Shown: positions 7,807 through 15,943 of the stretch, in pieces | Layout: each line of letters starts with the position of its first letter | Position numbering within the stretch: the first letter of the stretch is position 1 | NCBI RefSeq assembly: GCF_001885765.1 | Contig: NZ_JXKD01000001.1 | Location: 62,001-126,000, forward strand | Direction: 5' to 3' | Source: Enterococcus aquimarinus | Lineage (GTDB): Bacteria > Bacillota > Bacilli > Lactobacillales > Enterococcaceae | Length of the DNA: 64,000 bases | Made by a program: the position numbers and the translations under genes | Notes under the pieces: generated by a model | What the model was told of the DNA's origin: nothing | The model's input: only the letters and a program-made list of their open reading frames with translations | Databases searched by the model: none

Positions 7807-10602
7807 ATGATTAATCGCTCTCATTTCCCTGATAAGGTCGCAGTGAATCTTGAATTAACTAAGTATCATCAATTTAAAAAAGATGCTAGGGATTACAAGA
7901 ATCATTTTGATAATGTGAAAAATGATTTTCTTGTTACAATGAAAAGCCTAGTCAATCAATTAAATCAGTTTGATTATGATATTCCTGAAGCGTTTGGAGT
8001 AACTCCGGAAAAACAAACAAATTCTTATCGCGTACCGTATCGAGCTGGAATATTTAATTTTTTTCGAGTAGAGGAAAATTCCGAATTACTCGAAAATATC
8101 CAACAAGCTTATTGGCTCCACTTGAATCAAGAGGCATGTAAGCAGTTGTTGGAAGAAGTTGCGACATTTAAATATTTAGAACAGCGGATACCCAATCGCG
8201 CATTGGGTAAGATTCGTTCAAGTTTTTTAAGTTCTTCAAAAAAAGCTGTCTATATAGAATCAGTCTACAATTTAATTGAAATCAATCAGAAAATCCGTGA
8301 TGAGAAATTATCTGAGAGAATAAATGAAACCTCCTTTGATGTGAAGGTGGACACGACAAGTGTTAATCACTGGCTTGAAAATCATTTTGATGAGGTTCAA
8401 GAGATCTACCAGGAAATACTAGGTGTCACGGTCATTGCGCCAGAAAAATTACCGAATATGCAATCACTGGCAAAGTCACTTGATCAAGTGGTTGATTTGA
8501 ATCACAAGCTTGAGCCCATTTCAAAAACATATGATTTACTTGTTCATGATATTCAAAGATTAAGCAGTCAGATTATGAAAAATGACATGGACAATCAATT
8601 CAATCATTTTTCGATTGATGATTTTGTGCTTGCTTATCCGGGATTACCTGGCAAGGTCTTAACCGCCAACTTTTTAAATTTGAAAGAACTGAGTCGATAT
8701 TCCGGTCGTTTTGAACGGATTGATGGAATTGGGCCTAAAAAGAGTCAATTAATTCAAAATGCCTACGACGCTTTTAAAATCAAAGTTTATGAGAATCCAG
8801 TTTTTAAAATCGATATCACCAATCTCTCGCAAGATCAGAAAAAACTGATTCAAGTCATTCATACGGTAACTGAAAATCAGACGATCTTTAACCAGTTATT
8901 TGAATTTAAGGAAGGAATGAAACGTATTCCTCTTCGATATCAAAATGCTGAAAAGAATTTAGAATTGTTATGGTGCTATTTTGAGTCGAAAAATAGCGAG
9001 AATTTTAGTGCGATTCAACACTCAATAGAAGTAATGTCAGAGAAAATTCCCGCATTAACAGATGAAATTAGAATGGCAAAAATTGCCTTAGGAGAACTAC
9101 ATGATAATGAAATCAAGGAATGGTTTCAATCAAATGCGGCTAGTTTTTATGCGTTAGTTGAAAAGTTTGGTGGAATTAATCAGTCGCAGGTTACCAGCGA
9201 TTCGGGAATTGCGAAAGAAATTCTAGAAAAAATTAATAAGCAAGAGATTAATTATTCTAAATTAAAAGCTTCTTTACGTGGTTGGCAAACATTTGCTGTC
9301 AAATACACGCTTGTTCAAAAGAAGGTGCTCATTGGAGATGAGATGGGTCTAGGAAAGACAATTGAATCGATTGGCGTTATGGCTGATTTATATGCTCGTG
9401 GAAAAACGCATTTTTTAGTTGTTTGTCCAGCGAGTATTATCATAAATTGGGAGCGAGAAATTGAAAAACATAGCGATTTGCCTGTTTATCGTCTGCACGG
9501 CTCGTCAAGAAATGCAGAGACCAGAACTTGGATTCAAAATGAGGGAGTTGGAGTGACGACCTTTGAAACGCTACAACGTTTACCAATCGCTGATGGTTTT
9601 GAGCTCTCGGGTTTAGTTGACGATGAAGCTCATTACGTAAAAAATCCATCGGCCAAACGTTCCATTGTTGTTCATAAGTGGGCGGATAAAACACCCTATG
9701 TCATGTACATGACCGGGACTGCGATTGAAAATAACGTTGATGAAATGACTGCTTTAATTAAAACGCTACAACCGAAAATATCAGAGGATATTCAAAGTAA
9801 AGATTATTTTGTATCGCCTGGAAAATACCGAGAAGCGATTGCGCCGGTTTATCTAAGAAGGAAAAAAGAGGACGTGCTAAGTGAATTACCACCACTGACG
9901 CAAAATGAAGAATGGGAAACGTTTGGTCCAGAAGAACGTATTGCTTATGAACAGGCAGTTGAAGATGGGAAATTTATGCGGATGAGAAGGTGTGCTTGGT
10001 TAGGTGGCAGTCCAGAAAAGTCTCCTAAATTAGAACGCTTAATAGAAATTTGTGAGGGCGCAAAAGAAAGTGGCGAAAAAATCATTGTCTTTTCTTTTTT
10101 CCGAAACGTTATTTCACAACTCTCTGATTTTCTAGGAGAGCAGACACTTTTACCAATTACGGGAAGTGTGAGTTCTAAACAGCGGCAAGAAATCTTAGAC
10201 GATTTTGAGAAGGCACCTGCTGGGACGGTTTTATTATCTCAAATTGTGGCAGGCGGCTTTGGTTTAAATATTCAATCTGCTAGTATTATTGTTTTTTGTG
10301 AACCACAAATTAAACCTTCGTTGGAAACCCAAGCAATTGCTAGAGCGCATCGCATGGGCCAAACAAGACCGGTTTTTGTTTATCGTTTATTAACCGAAAA
10401 GAGTATTGATGAACAGATGATGAATATGTTAAATACAAAGCAGAATGTTTTTGATAACTTTGCTAAACATTCTTATATTTCAGATCAATCAGTGCAATCT
10501 GTCGATATTTCTGATACTGCAATGGTGAAAAATATTATTCAACAAGAAAGAGAACGATTAAAATTGGATCTTTCTAAACCAATCGATACAAAAATAAGTT
10601 AA
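7807..10602 (+). CDS. SNF2-family ATP-dependent helicase/translocase
   Basis: The 931-aa protein has a helical N-terminal half of no recognised family and a helix-hairpin-helix-like DNA-binding element (about residues 303-320, GRFERIDGIGPKKSQLI). The two SNF2 RecA lobes occupy about residues 490-880: GDEMGLGKT (Walker A), DDEAHYVKN (DEAH box), MTGTAIEN (motif III), GGFGLNIQSA (motif V) and QAIARAHRMGQ (motif VI with the Arg finger). All are intact, so it should be an active dsDNA translocase. GGAGG precedes the ATG. Position among R-M relics suggests a defence or DNA-processing role. Confidence 0.85.
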   Translation: MINRSHFPDKVAVNLELTKYHQFKKDARDYKNHFDNVKNDFLVTMKSLVNQLNQFDYDIPEAFGVTPEKQTNSYRVPYRAGIFNFFRVEENSELLENIQQAYWLHLNQEACKQLLEEVATFKYLEQRIPNRALGKIRSSFLSSSKKAVYIESVYNLIEINQKIRDEKLSERINETSFDVKVDTTSVNHWLENHFDEVQEIYQEILGVTVIAPEKLPNMQSLAKSLDQVVDLNHKLEPISKTYDLLVHDIQRLSSQIMKNDMDNQFNHFSIDDFVLAYPGLPGKVLTANFLNLKELSRYSGRFERIDGIGPKKSQLIQNAYDAFKIKVYENPVFKIDITNLSQDQKKLIQVIHTVTENQTIFNQLFEFKEGMKRIPLRYQNAEKNLELLWCYFESKNSENFSAIQHSIEVMSEKIPALTDEIRMAKIALGELHDNEIKEWFQSNAASFYALVEKFGGINQSQVTSDSGIAKEILEKINKQEINYSKLKASLRGWQTFAVKYTLVQKKVLIGDEMGLGKTIESIGVMADLYARGKTHFLVVCPASIIINWEREIEKHSDLPVYRLHGSSRNAETRTWIQNEGVGVTTFETLQRLPIADGFELSGLVDDEAHYVKNPSAKRSIVVHKWADKTPYVMYMTGTAIENNVDEMTALIKTLQPKISEDIQSKDYFVSPGKYREAIAPVYLRRKKEDVLSELPPLTQNEEWETFGPEERIAYEQAVEDGKFMRMRRCAWLGGSPEKSPKLERLIEICEGAKESGEKIIVFSFFRNVISQLSDFLGEQTLLPITGSVSSKQRQEILDDFEKAPAGTVLLSQIVAGGFGLNIQSASIIVFCEPQIKPSLETQAIARAHRMGQTRPVFVYRLLTEKSIDEQMMNMLNTKQNVFDNFAKHSYISDQSVQSVDISDTAMVKNIIQQERERLKLDLSKPIDTKIS

Positions 10603-10613
10603 ATAAGGAGAGA

Positions 10614-10808
10614 ATTATTCAAGATATTAACAAGTTTCGTGACGAAGCGCGAATGATTAAAAGAAGCGTTTATTCGTTGATGATGGCCGATAATCTTAAC
10701 TTTGATGTGGAAGAATTTATTAACAAAAAGTTAGTTAAAAATGCTCGGAAATATCCAATTGACCAAGCGCTTGCTAAAAACAAGTCTGATCTCGAGGCTA
10801 AAAATTAA
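10614..10808 (+). CDS. Small ORF after the helicase, apparent AUU start
   Basis: A 60-odd codon frame follows the helicase after 11 bases. It encodes a compact, charged, helical peptide (NKFRDEARMIKRSVYSLMM, NFDVEEFINKKLVKNARK). AAGGAG at 10605-10610 is well placed for ATT at 10614 or 10617, but the first ATG is not until 10653. Either translation begins at AUU, as in infC, or a former ATG was lost. It is probably a helicase partner sharing its operon and terminator. Confidence 0.55.
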   Translation: MIQDINKFRDEARMIKRSVYSLMMADNLNFDVEEFINKKLVKNARKYPIDQALAKNKSDLEAKN

Positions 10809-10820
10809 AAAAACAATACA

Positions 10821-10861
10821 AAAATAGCACCTACTGTTTGATTTCAGTAGGTGCTATTTTG
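10821..10861. terminator. Strong hairpin terminator ending the island
   Basis: A 16-bp perfect stem (AAAATAGCACCTACTG and its complement) with an 8-base loop is flanked by A- and T-runs. It can serve both the helicase operon and the opposite minus-strand gene. Confidence 0.9.
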
Positions 10862-10899
10862 TTGTACTCGAATGTTCGTCCATGGAAGACTCGCTCTCC

Positions 10900-11049
10900 T
10901 TATACTTGTTTTGATAATTCTTGTACTGCTTGTTCAATGGTGCGGCCGGTAGCGAAATGATTTTCGTCATGTTTATCAAAGACGATGAATAGGTTTAATT
11001 CAGTATCAAGTGTTACGCGGTACTCCAATTTGTTGTTATAGAATGTCAT
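10900..11049 (-). CDS. Small hypothetical protein, 49 aa
   Basis: The frame is open further upstream, but the ATG at 11049 has AAAGGAG nine bases before it and gives a compact 49-residue peptide with three beta-like stretches (KLEYRVTL, LNLFIVFDK) and a short helix (TIEQAVQELSKQV). That is typical of small conserved lactobacillal proteins. No membrane helix or known motif was recognised. Confidence 0.6.
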   Translation of the reverse strand: MTFYNNKLEYRVTLDTELNLFIVFDKHDENHFATGRTIEQAVQELSKQV

Positions 11050-11337
11050 ATGGCATTCTCCTTTCTCAATTTGTTTCACGAAAGGTACCCTTAACAGGTT
11101 AATAACGAAATTCCTTTGTAAGTATAGCACGTTTTTTGAAAGAATGTCAATTTTGACTCACTGAGACGCTAGAAGGAAAGTAACAAATTCTGTATTCATT
11201 GATAAATCAACGTTTTGCAGCTTAATAAATTCTTAAGACGCCGAAATTATTTCTCGAAAAATGCGCAATATCCGTCTGAAGTCCCGTCATACTTCACGGA
11301 TTTCGTGCTAGAATAACAACAGAAGGGGAGGATTCTA

Positions 11338-11942
11338 ATGAAAAAAGTAGCTCAAAAATCATCTTCGCATCCGTCTTAGTTGCCGTAACCATCGGCTTAG
11401 CGGGCTGCCAAGATATTCGATTGTATTTCAAAGGATTTGAAGAAAGTTTTAAAGGATTAGAGATGACAATCCAAACATATGATGAAGATAGCCAAGTGAT
11501 TGATCAAATCACGGGGCGTTCGGTGATGATCGAGCGCGATGCTACCTTTGATAGTGATGCCGAAAGTAAAGATTCTTCGGTTATTAAGATTTCAGTGGGA
11601 TCAAACGAAATTCATCACGTAGGATCATCGATGATTATTGCCGAAAGTCAGTTAGAAAATGTCTTTGAAGAATATGCAAAAACAGTCGAAGCCGAAAGTA
11701 CGCAACGCGGCATTCCCGTCATTAATTCGATGGTGAACGATTTCCGTCAATCCTTCGATGGGAAAGAAAAAGTCATCCTTATCCGTAGTCAAAACGGCAC
11801 ACCGCTGGCTACTTATGCCGGTAATAACGTTTCTTTATATAAAACCGATGTGCCAAAAAGTACCGGGTTATTAATTGATGGCCAGTACTTGTTTATTTAC
11901 CGCTGTGACTATACCATTTACGATGTTGCATTAGTCGACTAA
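11338..11942 (+). pseudogene. Lipoprotein with frameshifted signal peptide (DUF5052-like)
   Basis: ATG 11338 follows GGGGAGG and begins MKKVAQK, but that frame stops at 11377-11379. One base later the expected signal peptide continues (IIFASVLVAVTIGLAGC, lipobox LAGC at about 11397-11408) and runs into an intact 170-aa domain. Five A at 11354-11358 would need to be six for a continuous ORF. The mature part (FKGFEESFKGLEMTIQTYDEDSQ..., ending LLIDGQYLFIYRCDYTIYD) resembles DUF5052 from memory. It is either an inactivated lipoprotein or one needing slippage on the A-run. Confidence 0.7.
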
Positions 11943-11950
11943 TCCGTTAT

Positions 11951-12010
11951 AAAAAAAAGCTGAACAACCCTCGTATTAGTACAAATCGAGGGTTGCTCAG
12001 CTTATTTTAT
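11951..12010. terminator. Bidirectional terminator between convergent genes
   Basis: AAGCTGAACAACCCTCG pairs with CGAGGGTTGCTCAGCTT (one internal mismatch), with A-run on the left and T-run on the right. Confidence 0.9.
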
Positions 12011-12393
12011 TTTAAAATCGCAAGTGCCAAAGCTTGTTGAATCTCGGTAATACTCTTATCTTTTTTAAATTGTAAATATTGTGCCGGTTCCGCAGCACCG
12101 GATACCCAAATCTTTAATTCCGCATCCAAATCAAAATGACCAGCCGTCTCGACACTAAAACGCGAGATGCTTTTATACGGAAATGTTTTGTAATCGACTT
12201 TTTTACCTGTAAAACCTTGTTTGTCGACTACAATCAAGCGATAGTCCGTAAAGACAACCAAATCTCGAACTAACTTAAACGCTAAGTTAATTTTTTCTTC
12301 TGGTATCAGCACACTCGCTAATTCTTGCTTCACTTCCTCATGATTCGCCTCTGTTGCATTGCCTAGTAATCCATCAAATAATCCCATCACCAT
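12007..12393 (-). CDS. Bacterial PH-domain protein (YvbH-type)
   Basis: A 128-aa soluble protein made almost entirely of a bacterial pleckstrin-homology-like domain: ELASVLIPEEKINLAFKLVRDL, VFTDYRLIVVDKQGFTGKKVDY, then YKSISRFSVETAGHFDLDAELKIW. These are hallmarks of the PF08000/YvbH family; its biochemical role is unknown. ATG 12393 (MVMGLFDG) is chosen for its GAGAAGAGGG box; ATG 12387 is also possible. Confidence 0.82.
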   Translation of the reverse strand: MVMGLFDGLLGNATEANHEEVKQELASVLIPEEKINLAFKLVRDLVVFTDYRLIVVDKQGFTGKKVDYKTFPYKSISRFSVETAGHFDLDAELKIWVSGAAEPAQYLQFKKDKSITEIQQALALAILK

Positions 12394-12677
12394 GACCCTC
12401 TTCTCTATTTGTTTGGGGTTATTATCCCTTAGATGCTGGGGGAGATGTAAGGGGGGAAGAACATCCAATATTGTTTATTTTGAAGACGTTTCGTATGAGA
12501 AGAGTGATTTCACTAGGAGATTTTGCATATTTCTATAGTTTCTATTTTTTCTGGGTGAGAATTCACTTAATCGGGGGATTTCATAGTGGTTACATCCCTA
12601 CTGCTAATTTGTTAATACGTGTTATTGATACAACTGGAAAATGCCAATTAGAATCATTCGTTGGATTCATTTATATA
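12394..12677. other. Intergenic region, no supported gene
   Basis: This stretch holds the promoter side of the PH-domain gene and AT-rich sequence. A plus-strand frame at 12471-12710 encodes a Phe/Tyr-rich peptide with no Shine-Dalgarno and overlaps the better-supported minus-strand peptide gene, so it is not called. Confidence 0.5.
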
Positions 12678-12830
12678 CTATTCTTCTTTACCATTCTCGT
12701 AGAATACTAAATAAAGTAAAGCAAGGGTTGTGATAGTAGTCAAACTTCTATTATGATGACCAAAAATCATTTTTACTAGATTTATTATTAAAGCAATAAA
12801 TAAACTGATATAAACTATTTTCTTCTTCAT
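12678..12830 (-). CDS. 50-aa two-helix membrane peptide
   Basis: A complete minus-strand ORF encodes a 50-residue peptide: MKKK start, a first hydrophobic helix (IVYISLFIALIINLVKMIF), a short loop GHHNRS, a second helix (LTTITTLALLYLVFY) and a charged ENGKEE tail. The composition is that of a real two-pass micro-protein, perhaps immunity- or toxin-like, but I recognise no family. The Shine-Dalgarno is weak; a TATAGT box lies about 40 bases upstream. Confidence 0.5.
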   Translation of the reverse strand: MKKKIVYISLFIALIINLVKMIFGHHNRSLTTITTLALLYLVFYENGKEE

Positions 12831-13510
12831 TATAAGACTTAATCACTTTTTGTGATGATATGAAATAGACTATAGCATACAAGTAAAACATGGCAGATTT
12901 TATTTGGATTTCAAAATTAATAGAATTATCAATTAACAGGTATGCCTATCTTATTGTCGCTGTATTCAATACTAACGAATAATGGAACTGGAAACTGGCC
13001 TCACATTATCCTAAATATCATTATGAATATATGTATACTTAATTTCAATATCAGTATCATTTTTAATATAACGAGAAATTAGGCGTGAGGAGACTCGGTG
13101 GATAGTCTTACAGATATAGTACTTAAAAACATATGATGGATGAATAGCACAATTTCATTCATATATCTAAATAAATTATATGAGTTTCTATTAAACTATA
13201 CTTTGCTATTGTTTTATTGATGATCAAATGGCAAGTGGTAAAGTCATAGATGTTTTTAAATTTATTGCGATAAGCCTTATAAATATTCGGAGTACATAAC
13301 AAATAAAAAATATGTAAAAATAATCAACTGAATCAATCAACTTCCAAAATATGGGGGAGTCTCGAATAATCTTTCTTATATACAGGTCTTAAATTAGTAA
13401 CTAAGCTTTATGAGATAAAGTTGTCGCTTAAGTTAAATGAAAAAGAACTGTATCTATTGACCAATTATACAAGAGATAACGATGGCGACTTTTGCTAAAT
13501 ACCAAAATTT
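12831..13510. other. Gene-poor, AT-rich decayed DNA
   Basis: About 680 bases contain stops in all frames and only short coding-like scraps. No RNA gene, IS end or repeat array is evident. Very low GC and the flanking prophage debris suggest old, eroded transferred DNA. Confidence 0.5.
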
Positions 13511-13569
13511 TTAACAGCTTTAAGAAAGCAAGCAAGATTAAAGGAAGTGTTCAGGGATTTGAGCAATTG

Positions 13570-13767
13570 GATTGAACAGCTAGAGAAAGAACGTAAAGAA
13601 ATTGTTGAGCTGATTGGAAATTTTTATGGATTGAATAAGCAAATTTTTAATTGAAATATGTTGAAGGATTGACATTAGAATCAATTGCGGATGAAACCGG
13701 ATATGCATATCAATACATTAAGAACAAATATGCTGAATTGATGCGAATTATAAAATTTGATAGGTGA
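13570..13767 (+). pseudogene. Phage sigma-like HTH regulator remnant
   Basis: Two frames carry adjoining pieces of one protein. The first is WIEQLEKERKEIVELIGNFYGL up to TGA near 13652. In the next frame follow LKYVEGLTLESIADETGYAY and QYIKNKYAELMRIIKF, ending at TGA 13765-13767. The second piece is a sigma-70 region-4-like helix-turn-helix as in late-gene regulators of Gram-positive prophages (DUF1492/ArpU-like). Frameshifts make it non-functional. Confidence 0.6.
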
Positions 13768-13896
13768 TAGAATATACCCAGCACGTTATAATCGTTACTG
13801 GGTCTGAGATGTAAAAATATTAAATTATTCAATAGAAGAGGTGTAAATAAATGGAGAAAGAAAATTAATATTTAAACTAACGTATATTTTTTTTTG

Positions 13897-13989
13897 GAAT
13901 TTTTACTAGAACTTAATTCTCGTGGATTAGAGAAAGCTATTGAAACTAATCGTGTATTGATTCAGCATTTGAAAAATAAAGAAGAATAA
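13897..13989 (+). pseudogene. Short prophage gene fragment
   Basis: A start-less frame encodes about 30 helical residues (EFLLELNSRGLEKAIETNR, then VLIQHLKNKEE) before TAA 13987-13989. It precedes a tail-protein fragment and probably derives from the same phage module. The family is not identified. Confidence 0.35.
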
Positions 13990-14147
13990 CTTATTCATTT
14001 GAAATTGATACCGAGAAAAAGACTATAAAGATTAATGGTCAAGATATTGTTAGTAGATCTAATTTGCATTTTTTTAAGCTGTTTCCTGGAGATAATGGAT
14101 TTATTTTAAAAGGAGATATCGCAAAAGGTAAAGTTAGTTCTAGATGA
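13989..14147 (+). pseudogene. Phage distal-tail-like protein, C-terminal fragment
   Basis: About 52 residues, TYSFEIDTEKKTIKINGQDI then SNLHFFKLFPGDNGFIL, end at TGA 14145-14147. The FDTEK..INGQ..FFKL.PGDN pattern is characteristic of the C-terminal half of siphophage tail proteins (Dit/phage-tail family). The N-terminal half is missing. Confidence 0.6.
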
Positions 14148-14223
14148 TTGCATAGATTTATATAGTTTTATTATCGTTGTTATCTTATAATAATATAAAA
14201 CTATTTGAAAGGGGTTTATAAAT

Positions 14224-15087
14224 TTGACAGAACTATTAAAAGCTATAGTTAACCATTCTTTTACAGTCGCTGTTCTTACTGGCTTGGTTTCAATTATTGT
14301 TGTAAAAATGCAAAAGAATAATAAAAAACAGGAAATTGATTACCTTAACGAAGCAGAAATAAAGAAAGAAGTGAGAAAACACGCTACAGCAATTGTAACT
14401 AGTGCAAATGAAATTGCTGTAGGAGTGAATACTTATATAGATCTAATTATGAAATTTGAAGAAATTAGATCGGGAAATCAATCGGATTTAACAAAATCAA
14501 AAGAAGAAGCTTTATTATATATAGAAAATAATAAAATTGAGAAACTTGAGCAAGTGAACAAAAATGCGATTAAAATTATTGAGAATTTAGTGCAATTCGA
14601 ATTGTATTTTTCTGACTCTCGTGATGAACATAAAGCTGTGAGAAAAGCAAATGAGTTAGTAGATTTAGTTGGAGAACTAAAAGAAACGATATTCAATATC
14701 CAAGAAGAATTTAGACCATTGATTTTATTTAAAGAAGTAAAAAAATCAGAAAAAATAACTTCGAAATTGAACGTGCTTATAAGTGAATTTTCATTCGAAA
14801 CACGTAAATCTCTAAGATTATATACCTATAGGTTACACGGAAAGCCTAGATTAGCAGATTGGATTGAATACATTAAGCCGGGATTTATGAAATATTTAAT
14901 TATTAGAAAAAATAAATTACCAATAGTGTTTAGCTCATTATTTATTGGAATGTTGTGCGGTTTAGCATTAGGGATAGTAGCGTGGGGGATTGTAGCAATA
15001 ATAGCTGGAAAATATCTAAGCATCTTATCTTCTGCAATAATTTTGGTAATGATTTTTATAAGAAAACTAAAGTCTAGCAATCGCTAG
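14224..15087 (+). CDS. Membrane protein of unknown function, 287 aa
   Basis: TTG at 14224 follows GAAAGGGG. The protein has one N-terminal membrane helix (about residues 10-27), a long charged helical domain rich in Lys, Glu and Asn (about 30-225), and two C-terminal helices (about 232-280) with a glycine-rich turn. Composition is very AT-driven, like the surrounding prophage debris. No family is recognised. The intact ORF with its own terminator, between broken phage tail genes, suggests a cargo (moron) gene. Confidence 0.65.
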   Translation: MTELLKAIVNHSFTVAVLTGLVSIIVVKMQKNNKKQEIDYLNEAEIKKEVRKHATAIVTSANEIAVGVNTYIDLIMKFEEIRSGNQSDLTKSKEEALLYIENNKIEKLEQVNKNAIKIIENLVQFELYFSDSRDEHKAVRKANELVDLVGELKETIFNIQEEFRPLILFKEVKKSEKITSKLNVLISEFSFETRKSLRLYTYRLHGKPRLADWIEYIKPGFMKYLIIRKNKLPIVFSSLFIGMLCGLALGIVAWGIVAIIAGKYLSILSSAIILVMIFIRKLKSSNR

Positions 15088-15096
15088 GCTTTTTCT
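15070..15096 (+). terminator. Terminator after the 287-aa membrane protein
   Basis: AGTCTAGC (15071-15078) pairs with GCTAGGCT (15083-15090) with one G-U, followed by TTTTTCTT. It overlaps the stop codon. Confidence 0.75.
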
Positions 15097-15128
15097 TATG
15101 CAAAAAATAGGTAAAAGGAGAGGATAAT

Positions 15129-15463
15129 ATGGTAATTAAGTCGGTTTCAGGGGAGATAAAAGCACAAGTAATTAATGATAATTTGTCGTATTTAGAAAAT
15201 ATAGCAATGAAAACTGGTCCAAAAGAAATTTTTGATATACTTGCAGATTTGCAGAATAAGTCCCCTGATGGTAAAGAGGGTGTTTTATTAATAAAAAAAT
15301 GGACATTGGTATTATTGGGAAGCAGTATCAAGGAATTGGCAAGATTGTGGCGTTTATCAATCGGCGCCAGAGTCAGATTATTCAGCAACTAATCTAGCTC
15401 GCAATAGCGATTTTTCTGACGGGCGAACACATTGGCAAATTAACGGTGGCATTGCAACTACAT
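15129..15463 (+). pseudogene. Phage baseplate/tail (BppU-like) gene with A-run frameshift
   Basis: ATG 15129 after AAAGGAGAGG begins VSGEIKAQVINDNLSYLEN, then GPKEIFDILADLQNKSPDGK, the usual lead-in of Lactobacillales baseplate proteins. At the A-run near 15294-15300 the frame must shift by one base to continue as GHWYYWEAVSRNWQDCGVYQ and NLARNSDFSDGRTHWQINGG, ending at TAA 15461-15463. Both halves are typical of phage minor structural proteins. The frameshift and missing C-terminus make it a relic. Confidence 0.68.
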
Positions 15464-15512
15464 AAAACGGAATATTAATATTAAAATCTGACGGTACAAG
15501 CAATGAATTAGA

Positions 15513-15731
15513 ATGTGTATCTGGCATAAATGGAAAACAGCTAAGAATCGTCGGAAAAACCTCATGAAATTAGGTATGGACAAATATAATGCTTATAAAA
15601 ATAGCCATACTAGCAAAGGTGTCACCCGCATAGCCTATTCTTGGGTTCTGAAAACGACTATTACAAATAAAAGACTAAGCCAATTTGGATTAGTCTCTTG
15701 TGTAGAGCACTATAACAACATACATGTTTAG
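15513..15731 (+). pseudogene. Group II intron reverse transcriptase/maturase, C-terminal fragment
   Basis: About 70 residues match the maturase (domain X) and DNA-binding end of group II intron proteins: IWHKWKTAKNRRKNLMKLGM, then AYKNSHTSKGVTRIAYSWVL, then LTNKRLSQFGL-type text (TITNKRLSQFGLVS). The reverse-transcriptase domain is absent. The fragment is followed immediately by an intron domain V-like hairpin, in the order found in a real intron, so this is a 5'-truncated intron rather than random homology. Confidence 0.78.
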
Positions 15732-15737
15732 TATAAA

Positions 15738-15830
15738 ATGGAACAGCCGTATACCGATCGGTACGTACGTTGGTGTGAGAGGACGAATAAATAATTAATG
15801 ATTATTCTCATACTCGATCTTTATATATTA
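15738..15830 (+). mobile_element. Group II intron 3' end (domains V and VI)
   Basis: Around 15742-15782 lies the domain V-like sequence AGCCGTATACC-GATCGGTACGTACG followed by GGTGTGAGAGGACG, close to the usual domain V form. A short AT-rich hairpin follows (AATTAATGATTATT region, candidate domain VI), and the element probably ends near TACTCGATC at about 15820. The 5' part of the intron is missing. Confidence 0.65.
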
Positions 15831-15943
15831 ATCTTAGGCAAGCTTTTAAACCTCTTCTCTTATGGTAGCAAAAAAAAATATGTGGTATCTTATAATATAA
15901 GTATACAGGTTCAATTACAAATAAAATTTGGAGGTTGAAGGGT

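Noticed and set aside
12471-12710. 79-aa plus-strand ORF with many Phe/Tyr
   Set aside because: No Shine-Dalgarno, and it overlaps the minus-strand 50-aa peptide gene that has better coding and membrane-helix character.
13770-13805. Intrinsic terminator at ACCCAG..CTGGGT
   Set aside because: The stem is interrupted and no T-run follows; it may be phage packaging or chance sequence.
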